Source: an uncultured Lachnospiraceae bacterium
GTDB taxonomy: Bacteria; Bacillota; Clostridia; Lachnospirales; Lachnospiraceae
Reading direction: 5' to 3'
NCBI GenBank assembly: GCA_946538445.1
Contig: CAMNGO010000034.1
Coordinates: 1 to 14,436, forward strand
DNA: 14,436 nucleotides
Position numbers and translations under genes: made by a program. Each line of letters opens with the position of its first letter. Position 1 is the stretch's first letter. The notes below the pieces were generated by a model. That model searched no databases. It saw only the letters and a program-made list of their open reading frames with translations, and was not told where the DNA came from. Of the stretch, positions 6,512 through 14,363 are shown piece by piece.

Positions 6512-6545
6512 ATTACCATTTAGGAAAATAAAGCCATGATATAAT
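6512..6545 (+). promoter_or_regulatory. Extended -10 promoter and upstream motif for rubredoxin-like gene B
   Basis: TGATATAAT (6537-6545) is a perfect TATAAT with the TG of an extended -10. The predicted leader is about 37 bases. There is no TTGACA-like box; the -35 zone is occupied by ATTACCATTTAGGAA (6512-6526). That motif resembles the one upstream of the GRE operon and keeps the same 13-base distance to its TATAAT. Confidence 0.55.
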
Positions 6546-6588
6546 AATAAAACAATATAAATCTGCATCATCTATAAGAGGAAATGTT

Positions 6589-6816
6589 ATGGGAACAATC
6601 TTGGAGAACCTTCACAGATTCCACATCAAAACTGCTGTGGACGATTTGAAAGAAAACGGCAACCCACATGTAAACGATGACCACAAACTGGACTGTGTCT
6701 TCCGGTGCCGTCTCTGCGGGTATATATACGACGAAGCAAAAGAGGGAAAACCTTTTTCCTCCCTCCCACATTGCCCCAAATGCGGAGCGGTTTTGCTGGC
6801 CTTTGAGGAATTATGA
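6589..6816 (+). CDS. Small rubredoxin-like protein B (75 residues)
   Basis: Paralogue of the protein at 4596-4826. The metal-binding cysteines are at identical positions (C40, C43, C62, C65, spacing 18), with an additional C36. The N-terminal helix is the most conserved part (MGTILENLHRFHIKTAVDDL). Tail: LAFEEL, rubredoxin-like. It should bind one iron or zinc by four Cys. It is a single-gene unit with its own extended -10 promoter, an AAGAGGA ribosome binding site and a strong terminator behind it. The conserved helix suggests docking to a common partner protein or self-association. The partner is not identifiable here; the activase, or an oxygen-defence protein, is a possibility only. Confidence 0.86.
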   Translation: MGTILENLHRFHIKTAVDDLKENGNPHVNDDHKLDCVFRCRLCGYIYDEAKEGKPFSSLPHCPKCGAVLLAFEEL

Positions 6817-6825
6817 TACGAATAT

Positions 6826-6861
6826 AAAAAAGGAACGCTGTCAGGCAGCGTTCCTTTTTTT
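6826..6861. terminator. Bidirectional intrinsic terminator, overlapping the permease gene end
   Basis: AAAAAA (6826-6831), GGAACGCTG (6832-6840), loop TCAGG, CAGCGTTCC (6846-6854), TTTTTTT (6855-6861). The 9-bp stem is perfect and flanked by A- and T-runs, so it can stop transcription both ways: rightward for rubredoxin-like gene B, leftward for the ABC transporter operon. The right arm and T-run encode the last residues of the permease (KKRNAA and stop). Confidence 0.93.
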
Positions 6862-7773
6862 GCGTTCCAGAGACCAGCTGTTGGCAAAGACCAGCAGGAT
6901 AATTATGACACCGAGCACCAGATTCTGCCAGGCAGAAGCCACCCCGGTCATATTCATGATGTTGGTTATAATTGTGAGAATCACGGCTCCCAAAACCGTG
7001 CCTGTGACACCTCCTTCCCCACCAAGCAGAGAAGTGCCGCCCACCACCACCGCAGCCACGATCTGCAGTCCATAAGCATCGCACATACCGGCATCCGCCG
7101 CATTTAGTCTGGCTGTCATGATGATTCCTCCGACGGATGCGCTTAATCCACTGATGATAAAGGTCTTAAAGAGAATTCCCAGCTGATCCACTCCGCTATA
7201 GACAGCAGCCGTTTTATTTTTACCGATCATGTATACATTTCTTCCGAAAACCGTGTAATTCCACAGCAACAGGAGGCAAAGATAAAGGACGAAGCCCAGT
7301 ATGATGGGAACGGGAACCTTGCCCAGATATCCGATCCCCAGAGCGGTAAAGGAGGCCGGCAGATCATAGATGATCCCACCTCTCATGACGATCAGCGCAA
7401 TGCCGGAAGCCACCATATTCATCCCATAGGTAGATACGAAGGACGGTAGTTCCAGTACTCCCACCAGAAATCCATTGCAGGCTCCCGCTACAACTCCGAT
7501 CAGCAGGCTCAGCAACATGGACAGGAAAATCGGGTGGCCGGAGATCATCAGTTTTGCACATACACAGCCGGTAAGTGCCGCGACGGATCCCACAGACAGA
7601 TCGATATTCCCGCTGATCACCACACCGGTAAGTCCCAGGCACAATAACAGGAGGACACTGGCCTGCCTCAATATATTAATCAGGTTATTAACGGCCAGAA
7701 AGGAAGGTTGTATGAGGGTGGCGATTATACTGAGCACCAGCATGCCGATCAGAACATATCTGTATCTCTTCAT
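6841..7773 (-). CDS. ABC transporter permease, ribose/AI-2 (RbsC-like) family
   Basis: 310 residues, very hydrophobic, about eight to ten membrane segments. It carries the family motif GNIDLSVGSVAALTG (55-69) and the later ADAGMCDAYGLQIVAAVVVGG block, both typical of BPD_transp_2 permeases of sugar ABC importers. It should pair with the permease half of the preceding fused protein to form a heterodimeric channel in the cell membrane. The start lies 1 base after the stop of the upstream gene, with a GA(G)6 ribosome binding site inside that gene, so translation is probably coupled. The gene ends inside the bidirectional terminator. Substrate cannot be read from the sequence. Confidence 0.93.
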   Translation of the reverse strand: MKRYRYVLIGMLVLSIIATLIQPSFLAVNNLINILRQASVLLLLCLGLTGVVISGNIDLSVGSVAALTGCVCAKLMISGHPIFLSMLLSLLIGVVAGACNGFLVGVLELPSFVSTYGMNMVASGIALIVMRGGIIYDLPASFTALGIGYLGKVPVPIILGFVLYLCLLLLWNYTVFGRNVYMIGKNKTAAVYSGVDQLGILFKTFIISGLSASVGGIIMTARLNAADAGMCDAYGLQIVAAVVVGGTSLLGGEGGVTGTVLGAVILTIITNIMNMTGVASAWQNLVLGVIIILLVFANSWSLERKKRNAA

Positions 7774-7774
7774 C

Positions 7775-10288
7775 TTAATACCCCCCTCGTCTTTCTTCTA
7801 TCTTTTTCAATAAAGCATCGATGATGATCGCCGTAAGGACGACAATACCTATGGTTGCATTCTGATAGGTCGAGCTCATCCCGACCTGGGTCAGTCCGCT
7901 TTTCAACAGCAGGATCAGGAAGACGCCGAAGAAGACTCCTCCCACTCTTCCTTTTCCTTCCCGCATGGAGATACCTCCCAGCAAGGCTGCAGCGATACTG
8001 TTAAACTCCATACCGGCTCCGGCATTAGGATTTCCGGATTCGATTCTGCAGCATAAGATCAAAGCGCAGACAGCAGCCATTACCCCGGCATAGACAAAGA
8101 CCTTAATCTGATTGGAATCGATATCTGCTCCGGAATAGCCAACCCCCTGAGGATTTCCTCCGATTCCCCTTACTCTCAAGCCAAATCTGGTTCGGTTAAC
8201 CATAAAAATGGTAAAAATAAAGCAAAGGATAGCAATCCAACTGATATAAGTAATTCCCAAAAGGCTTCCTTTGGCCAGAAAGCGGAACAAGGAGCTTTTA
8301 TAATACAAGGTCTGGCTCCCACAGAATAAAAGAGCCAGAGATTTAAAAATATTCTGTGTTCCCAGAGTTACGATAAATACCGGCAGTTTCCCTTTTGCCA
8401 CGATCACACCATTCAGCAGACCACAGACTGCCCCACAGGCGATACATATAAGGATACTGAGTGGCATGGAGAAGTTAAGATTCAGCAGAAAGATCCACAG
8501 GACGCCGATGAAACTTACCATACTTCCCAGACTAAGATCTGTCCCCTGTATGAGGATTACCAGTGCCTGGCCGCAGGCCAGGACAAGCAGGGCAGCCGAC
8601 TGGCTCAGCACATTCACGAAATTGGAGAAACTGAGGTAATGATCCACTCCCAGGCTGAATACGATAATGAGGAGAAGGCTCATAAAGAAAGCCGGCGGCA
8701 GGGCCGCTTTTTTCAACAGGTCACGGATGTCAAAGGTTGATCTATCTGCCTTTTCAGACGAATCATCCACCGTATCCTTTTTATCCGCATCCGCTAAGAT
8801 CAGCCTTCCGATGGTCTCTTCCGAGAATTCTTCTCTGGGTACTTCCCCGCTGACAGATCCCTCCCTCAGGCAGTAGATCCTGTCACACACACGCATCAGT
8901 TCTTCCATCTCGGATGAGATAACCAGGATACTCTTCCCCTTGGAAGCCAGGAGAAAGAGCAGACGATAGATCTCCTGCTTTGCTCCCACATCAATTCCCT
9001 TGGTCGGTTCATCAAATATGATGACGTCCGTATCCGCCGAGAGCCATTTTGCCAGGACAACTTTCTGCTGGTTTCCTCCCGACAGGTCTCCCACGTCTCT
9101 TCTGCTGTCCGGGGTATCGATTCCAAGCTGCTCTACATACCGGTCCGCTATGGCCGAACTTTTTTTCTCTGTCAGAAAATGATGAGGAAAATGTCTGCTG
9201 AGGCTGCTGGCAAGAATATTCCAATGAACCGGTGCATACAGTGCCAGTCCGGCATGTTTGCGATCCTCGGGCAAAAGCCCCATTCCTCCGGGAACCATTT
9301 TGACCGGATTTGTTCTTTTGTATTGTTTATTTTTAAAGGTAATCTGCCCTGAAGAGATCGGGTCTATTCCATAGATCAGATTCGCCAGTTCCGTTCTCCC
9401 GGAACCCATCAGCCCTGCCAGCCCGACGATCTCTCCCTCATACAATTCCAGAGAGCAACGGCTGACTTTGCCCTTGCTGTCGCATAGATCCGAGACTTCC
9501 AGAACCGGTTTTGACGACCTGTTTTCTCCGTGACCTGCCGTGTAATCCCCCAGCTCCCTTCCGATCATTTCCCGGATGATCTGGTCTTCTGTAATCTGAG
9601 ACATCTCATGGCAGGAGATGAGTTTCCCATCCCGGAGAATTGTAATTCTGTCCCCGATTTCCCGTATCTCATGCATCCTGTGAGAGATAAAGAGGATAGC
9701 AATCCCTCTCTCTTTCAGGATTCGGATCTGGTGGAAGAGAAAATCCACCTCCTGAGAACTCAGGCTGGTGGTGGGCTCATCAAAGATAATCACTTTAGGC
9801 GCAAGGGTAAGGGCCTTGGCAATCTCGATCATCTGTTGGTTAGCCACGCTTAGCTGTCTGACAGGTACATGCAGATCCATGTCAAAACAATGCAGCTGAT
9901 CCATGATGCTCCTGGCTTCCCCATACATCTTGCGGGTGTCGATTACAGGGGTTTTACCCACGGTGGGTTCCTTCCCGAAAAAGATGTTTTGAGCTGCATC
10001 CAGATAAGGGATCATGGTCAGTTCCTGATAAACCGCTCCGATCCCCTGGCTGATGGCCTGGGCGGCGTTCTCAAAATGAATCTCCTGACCCTGGTAGAAG
10101 ATCTGTCCTTCATCCGGGGCATAGATTCCCAGGATACATTTCGTGAGGGTACTCTTCCCCGCGCCGTTCTCCCCTGCCAGAATATGGACTTCCCCGGGGT
10201 AAAGGGCAAAGTCAACACGGTCTAAGGCCTTCACACCGGGGAATATTTTTGTTATCTGTTTCAATTGTAAGATAGCTTTCTTGGTCAT
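7775..10288 (-). CDS. Fused ABC importer: tandem ATPase (RbsA-like) joined to permease (RbsC-like)
   Basis: 837 residues. Residues 1-500 form a double ATPase as in RbsA/MglA. First half: Walker A GENGAGKST (39-47), degenerate signature QLSVANQQ (145-152), Walker B VIIFDEP (166-172). Second half: degenerate Walker A GLMGSGRT (292-299), canonical LSGGNQQK (402-409), Walker B VIIFDEP (422-428). Such asymmetry, with one degenerate site in each half, is normal for this class. A charged linker (about 501-527) leads into a membrane domain (about 530-830) with the permease motif GTDLSLGSM (582-590). In most relatives these are separate genes. The reading frame is continuous with no sign of a shift. 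The preceding gene's TAG stop lies within the weak ribosome binding site, 11 bases upstream. Together with the second permease and the binding protein it forms an importer. Confidence 0.95.
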   Translation of the reverse strand: MTKKAILQLKQITKIFPGVKALDRVDFALYPGEVHILAGENGAGKSTLTKCILGIYAPDEGQIFYQGQEIHFENAAQAISQGIGAVYQELTMIPYLDAAQNIFFGKEPTVGKTPVIDTRKMYGEARSIMDQLHCFDMDLHVPVRQLSVANQQMIEIAKALTLAPKVIIFDEPTTSLSSQEVDFLFHQIRILKERGIAILFISHRMHEIREIGDRITILRDGKLISCHEMSQITEDQIIREMIGRELGDYTAGHGENRSSKPVLEVSDLCDSKGKVSRCSLELYEGEIVGLAGLMGSGRTELANLIYGIDPISSGQITFKNKQYKRTNPVKMVPGGMGLLPEDRKHAGLALYAPVHWNILASSLSRHFPHHFLTEKKSSAIADRYVEQLGIDTPDSRRDVGDLSGGNQQKVVLAKWLSADTDVIIFDEPTKGIDVGAKQEIYRLLFLLASKGKSILVISSEMEELMRVCDRIYCLREGSVSGEVPREEFSEETIGRLILADADKKDTVDDSSEKADRSTFDIRDLLKKAALPPAFFMSLLLIIVFSLGVDHYLSFSNFVNVLSQSAALLVLACGQALVILIQGTDLSLGSMVSFIGVLWIFLLNLNFSMPLSILICIACGAVCGLLNGVIVAKGKLPVFIVTLGTQNIFKSLALLFCGSQTLYYKSSLFRFLAKGSLLGITYISWIAILCFIFTIFMVNRTRFGLRVRGIGGNPQGVGYSGADIDSNQIKVFVYAGVMAAVCALILCCRIESGNPNAGAGMEFNSIAAALLGGISMREGKGRVGGVFFGVFLILLLKSGLTQVGMSSTYQNATIGIVVLTAIIIDALLKKIEERRGGY

Positions 10289-10299
10289 ATGCTTATATC

Positions 10300-11475
10300 C
10301 TACTCAAACCACCTGTAATTATCTATGTAATCCTGCACATTTTCAGAAGTGATCAGAGGGTCATGTCTCTCTGACGGGAACGGAATAAAATACTCTTCCG
10401 GAAGTGTTTTGTCATTGAGGTACTGAACCAGATAGGTGACCGCCAGATAAGTAGACCCATATGGATCCGTGTTATAAGTACAGTAGAGATCCCCGGCAAG
10501 AATTGCCTGGGCAGCATCCTTGGAACCGTCTGCACCGCCTACGAAAACATCCTTGATATTCTGCGCTTTCAATGCCTGGATCGCTCCTAATGACATCTCG
10601 TCATTACAGCTTGCCACCACTTTCAGCCCATCTGCCACATCTTTGTTCTGAAGGAGGTTCTCCATCACCTGCATGCCTTCCGTCCGCTTGCAGTTAGCCG
10701 TCTGGGAAGCTACCACTTCCATCTCCGGGTACTCCTTCACGGCATCAAGGATACCGGCTTTTCTTTCTTCCATGTTCTGCACGCCGGCAGGTCCTTCCAG
10801 GACCACCACTTTCCCTTTTCCACCGGCCGCTTCACACAGCTCCTTGGTTACCAGATAGCCTGTCTCATAGTAATCAACACCCGTCCTCATGAAAGCACCG
10901 GTGTCCGGACAGGTTCCGATGGCAGCCACGGGAATTCCCTTCTCATTTGCCATATCCACCACCGGCTGGATCCCTTTCGAATCGGAAGGATGGATCACGA
11001 AACCATCCACTCCCCCTTCGATCATGGATTCCATGATGGTTATCTGCTCCTCGATGGAATCCTGGGTTGAGGGGGACAGGGTTTCAACAGTACATCCCAT
11101 ATCTTTTCCTGCCTGCTGCCCGCCGGACCACATGCCGATCATGTAGGGATTGGTGGAATTTCTGGTCATAACCACAATCCGGTAATCATCATTAGCCTTG
11201 ACATCCGTGGAGATCTGTCTTCCTATCTCCTTAACGGGAAGCGCCAACTCTTTTTTTGCATATTCACTGGCACGGTTCACATTCACATTTTTGCTGAAGT
11301 CTTCATTGACTTCCTGTCCCTTTGCACTGACCGTTACATCCATGGTATTCTTTTCCGAGTCGGAAGTTCCGCCGCCCTCTGATGTGCCACAGGCCGAACA
11401 CAAAGCCAGAGAAAGAATCATAAGTACAAGTAAAATACTCTTTCCAAATACATGATTTCTTTTCCTGTTTTTCAT
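10300..11475 (-). CDS. ABC transporter substrate-binding lipoprotein, periplasmic-binding-protein type I (sugar) family
   Basis: 391 residues. The N-terminus has a lipoprotein signal: basic KNRKRN, hydrophobic 12-27, then LCSAC with lipid-acceptor Cys29. Residue C26 at -3 is unusual for a lipobox. A flexible Gly/Ser region and an acidic helical stretch (about 30-85) precede the binding domain. The domain starts near YRIVVMTRNSTNPYM and shows the Peripla_BP_4 pattern: IEEQITIMESMIEGGVDGFV, NEKGIPVAAI, VGGADGSKDAAQAILAGDL, CTYNTDPYGS. It would sit on the outer face of the membrane and hand a sugar or sugar-like ligand to the permeases. An AAAGGAG ribosome binding site and a good promoter lie directly upstream. 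The ligand is not predictable. Confidence 0.95.
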   Translation of the reverse strand: MKNRKRNHVFGKSILLVLMILSLALCSACGTSEGGGTSDSEKNTMDVTVSAKGQEVNEDFSKNVNVNRASEYAKKELALPVKEIGRQISTDVKANDDYRIVVMTRNSTNPYMIGMWSGGQQAGKDMGCTVETLSPSTQDSIEEQITIMESMIEGGVDGFVIHPSDSKGIQPVVDMANEKGIPVAAIGTCPDTGAFMRTGVDYYETGYLVTKELCEAAGGKGKVVVLEGPAGVQNMEERKAGILDAVKEYPEMEVVASQTANCKRTEGMQVMENLLQNKDVADGLKVVASCNDEMSLGAIQALKAQNIKDVFVGGADGSKDAAQAILAGDLYCTYNTDPYGSTYLAVTYLVQYLNDKTLPEEYFIPFPSERHDPLITSENVQDYIDNYRWFE

Positions 11476-11503
11476 CGTCTACGTCTCCTTTGATTTTTTT
11501 CAT

Positions 11504-11532
11504 ATTGTAAAAATTTTTATCATATAAGTCAA
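11504..11532 (-). promoter_or_regulatory. Internal sigma-A promoter before the substrate-binding protein gene
   Basis: On the minus strand TTGACT (11532-11527), exactly 17 bases, then TACAAT (11509-11504). Each hexamer matches consensus at 5 of 6 positions. The spacer holds an A5T5 run. Transcription would start near 11497, giving a leader of about 22 bases with the AAAGGAG site. The 68-base gap here is the largest in the operon. It would let binding protein and transporter be made independently of the two esterases. Confidence 0.7.
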
Positions 11533-11543
11533 TAGGTCACCGC

Positions 11544-12773
11544 CTAGAGAAGAGAATTTGCCACCACATTCAGAAAACGTTCCTGAGGTTTCCAGGTCTC
11601 CATGACCGGGGATGCCTGGGAGATCATGATGGCCACCAGGTCTTCCTCGGGCCACACATTATACACGCTTCCCCAATATCCATGCCAGCCGTATGAACCG
11701 ACACCCAGATAATTAAACATATTGTTGTAATCTTCCTGGACGTTCATCATATATCCCCAGCCGTGTCCGTAGATATAGGTTCTCTCCCGGCCGATATGAT
11801 TCCGGGTCATGAGATTCACCGCATTTCTGCTCAGAATCCGCTTTCCCATATAACTGCCTTTGTTGCGAAGCATCTCCGCAAAATGAAAATAATCCGACAC
11901 GGTACCATGCAGGCCGGCAGCTATATTGTAATAAATCCTGGCAGGCCCCCGGGCCAGCCGGGTATCATCGGTCCCGGGCACATCAAGCCGGTCCAGCCGA
12001 CGGCCGCTGCCACAGGCATAGACGGCCGGGATCCTGTCATAAAGAGAGGGATCCGGAAAGAAAGTAGTCTCCTTCATATCCAACGGATCAAAGATATGCT
12101 CTTTCAGGTATTCCAGAAGATTCTGCCCGGATACAATCTCCACCACATGACCCAAAACAACAGAAGACAGGTTGGAATAATCCCACCTGGCACCGGGTTG
12201 GGAAGCAAGGGGCAGTCCTGCCAGTTTCCGGCAGACGTCACCTATGGTTTCATTCAGCGGATGCATGGTATCCACGATTCCTGCCTCTTTATAGCGGTCA
12301 GCGCAGTACATCTTAACCGGGTCCTGTATCAGATAGGCCCGGTCTATAGGGGTTATACCCGACCGCATGGTCAGAAGATCATGGATGGTGATTTCCCTTT
12401 CAGGTTTCTTTAGCACGATACATCCGGTAGCATCCAGTGTGGCTACTTCTGTCTCCCGAAATCCAGGAATATATTCCGAAACAGGATCGGAAGGCATCAC
12501 TTTACCCTGGTCATACAGTTGCATCAGGGCAGCTGCCCCTATGGTTTTGGACATGGAAGCCAGGCGGAAGATTGCATCCTCTTTCATGGGAATCCCTTCA
12601 TCCGCCTCCCCGTAAGCCTTGTACTGGACGACCTTTCCATGGCGGGCTACCAGAGTAACCATACCTTTCATCACTTTTTCCCGGATGGCACGCTCCATCA
12701 CTTCATCAATATAGGTGAGGCTCTCCTGAGAGATCCCCACCTCCTTGGCATCAATAATCTCTATCTTTTTCAT
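11544..12773 (-). CDS. Serine esterase of the beta-lactamase (class C/ EstB-like) fold
   Basis: 409 residues. The serine-lysine pair is in RLASMSKTIGA (Ser73, Lys76), and the second motif YSN is at 199-201 (WDYSNLSSVVLGHVVE). The third motif, KTG in true beta-lactamases, is replaced by WHGYWG (363-368), the HGxxG form common in esterases and D-aminopeptidases of Pfam Beta-lactamase (PF00144). No signal peptide is visible, so the enzyme is probably cytoplasmic; a wall or antibiotic-resistance role is unlikely. EstB-type enzymes cleave short esters. It lies 15 bases downstream of the tannase-family gene and 68 bases upstream of the binding protein gene, so it probably acts on the imported compound. 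The ribosome binding site is modest (AGAAGGGA). Confidence 0.9.
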   Translation of the reverse strand: MKKIEIIDAKEVGISQESLTYIDEVMERAIREKVMKGMVTLVARHGKVVQYKAYGEADEGIPMKEDAIFRLASMSKTIGAAALMQLYDQGKVMPSDPVSEYIPGFRETEVATLDATGCIVLKKPEREITIHDLLTMRSGITPIDRAYLIQDPVKMYCADRYKEAGIVDTMHPLNETIGDVCRKLAGLPLASQPGARWDYSNLSSVVLGHVVEIVSGQNLLEYLKEHIFDPLDMKETTFFPDPSLYDRIPAVYACGSGRRLDRLDVPGTDDTRLARGPARIYYNIAAGLHGTVSDYFHFAEMLRNKGSYMGKRILSRNAVNLMTRNHIGRERTYIYGHGWGYMMNVQEDYNNMFNYLGVGSYGWHGYWGSVYNVWPEEDLVAIMISQASPVMETWKPQERFLNVVANSLL

Positions 12774-12788
12774 CTGATCCCTTCTTTA

Positions 12789-14363
12789 CTACTCATTCAT
12801 CCGGAAGGCTTTGACCTGTCCCCGTTCAACCACCTTGTCTTCCACGAAGTCATACTTGAGGGTATCCAGGGTTTCCGGAGCCTCTCCTCTTTCCACCCAA
12901 TCCATCAAAGCACGAAAACCGGAGGCATTGGTCACATTGGGACCATCCCAGTCATAAAGAGCATGCCCTCCAAATCTGGGGAAGAAAGCTCTTATGTTCT
13001 TCTTGGCCTCATCCTCCGAGGAGAAGTAACTGCAAACCCGTTTATAATACTCCAGGGTCAGCTTGTTGGGTACGATATGGTCCCCGGTTCCATGGGTGAT
13101 GATCAGCTTCCCTCCGGAAGCCACATAGGACCGAAGGTCCGGGTCATAAGTGGAATACTTCTCAAAATGTGTCCGGTAAGTCCGGTATAAAACCTCGAAT
13201 TCTTCGTAGGTACATTTTCGGAAATCCCACTGGGGATCCTTCACCATCCAACGGAACATCTGAACAGCAAATGGTATGAGGGAAGGCTCGCCATCCTCAT
13301 GTTGCCTGAGATACCCGAAATTCCTCGGGCCCACCGGCCATTGGGTGATCTCCGGTCCAAACCCGTAGGATATTCTGGTTCCGTCAGACAAGACCGGTCC
13401 GTTCCAGACCTTGATCATGATACGCAGGTCTTCCTCACTGATGGGACCGTCCTCCGTCTCCACACCCGGGAGTGCTGCCAGAAACTTCTGCCAGCTTGGC
13501 TCCTCCAGATCAAAGGCTCCGTGAAGGTGGTCTGCCAGTCTTCTGGTCAGTTCCTTCACAACCTGATACTTCTTCAAAGATACTTTATGGGGTTCATTAT
13601 AGTGAACCAAAGCTGCCCAAAGGCAGGAAAACATCATATTAAAATAATCATACAGAGGACCGTCAGCCCACAGTCCGTCATAATCTCCGGGGTACTTCTG
13701 AGCCTCAGCCATGATCTGTCTGGCTCCTCCCGAAGTCCCATGCATATAGCTCTTATAGATCTTCCGGTCATAGACCGCCTCCACCACAGCCTTGGCTGCC
13801 ATGGTGACGATATGGGTGCCGGAAAAAGCCCAATATTCGATCATATCCCACTCAAGAGTGTGATCGTCTTTTATCCCCCAGCTGGCATCCACAAACATAC
13901 CGGTGGAACCGTCATTTACCACACAGGCAAAACCATTACGCACAGCCATGGGCCATGAGGTAAGATTGGTGGTCTGTTCCTTGTCCCAATCCGTCTCCAG
14001 GTTGGATCCTGCCCCGGCGATACCCATAAAACGTTCATTCCAGAACAGAGGGAGGAACAATTTGATATTCGCCGTGTGTCTATCAGACAGCACCTGTTTC
14101 AGCCTGACCAGGTAGAAAGCCGGAACATTTGTCAGCAGGGGCTTTCCGGGTTCCTGATAAGTCCCGGACTCATAGAAGCGGATATCCATGACGACGATGT
14201 TGATATAAGGGGCAAGCACCTCACGTATCAGGGTCGACTGGCATCTCCTGTGTAAGATCGAATACTCCTTGAAATCTTTCGGGTCCATCCAGTTGTACAT
14301 CTCGGCAGAAAACCAGTTCTCTTTTGATCCTTTAAAAAATTTCCATTTTTCTGTTTTCTCCAA
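12789..14363 (-). CDS. Tannase/feruloyl esterase family hydrolase (524 residues, TTG start)
   Basis: An alpha/beta-hydrolase with the family elbow YMHGTSGGARQIMAEAQKYP (nucleophile Ser211), followed by GDYDGLWADGP. The acid is Asp428 in THGTGDHIVP and the base is His467 in FGGHALYDWDGP. A lid-like insert occupies roughly 235-410. Family members (PF07519) cut gallate or ferulate esters. Many carry a disulfide joining the Cys before the Ser and the Cys after the His; here those residues are Thr210 and Ala468, so that bridge is absent. No signal peptide is present, which points to a cytoplasmic enzyme. The start codon is TTG at 14363-14361: GAGGAGG ends 7 bases upstream, and the next Met is residue 22. 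It is the first visible gene of the operon; the 73 bases upstream to the window edge hold no clear promoter. Substrate is unknown, and esterase specificity is only inferred. Confidence 0.85.
   Translation of the reverse strand: MEKTEKWKFFKGSKENWFSAEMYNWMDPKDFKEYSILHRRCQSTLIREVLAPYINIVVMDIRFYESGTYQEPGKPLLTNVPAFYLVRLKQVLSDRHTANIKLFLPLFWNERFMGIAGAGSNLETDWDKEQTTNLTSWPMAVRNGFACVVNDGSTGMFVDASWGIKDDHTLEWDMIEYWAFSGTHIVTMAAKAVVEAVYDRKIYKSYMHGTSGGARQIMAEAQKYPGDYDGLWADGPLYDYFNMMFSCLWAALVHYNEPHKVSLKKYQVVKELTRRLADHLHGAFDLEEPSWQKFLAALPGVETEDGPISEEDLRIMIKVWNGPVLSDGTRISYGFGPEITQWPVGPRNFGYLRQHEDGEPSLIPFAVQMFRWMVKDPQWDFRKCTYEEFEVLYRTYRTHFEKYSTYDPDLRSYVASGGKLIITHGTGDHIVPNKLTLEYYKRVCSYFSSEDEAKKNIRAFFPRFGGHALYDWDGPNVTNASGFRALMDWVERGEAPETLDTLKYDFVEDKVVERGQVKAFRMNE

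Noticed and set aside
11763..12413. Long plus-strand open frame (216 codons) opposite the beta-lactamase-fold esterase
   Set aside because: It lies entirely opposite a gene with clear catalytic motifs and its translation shows no family pattern. Similar antisense frames opposite the tannase and ABC genes were rejected for the same reason.
11544..12773. Antibiotic-resistance beta-lactamase
   Set aside because: No signal peptide, the KTG motif is replaced by an HGxxG form, and the neighbours are an ester hydrolase and an importer.
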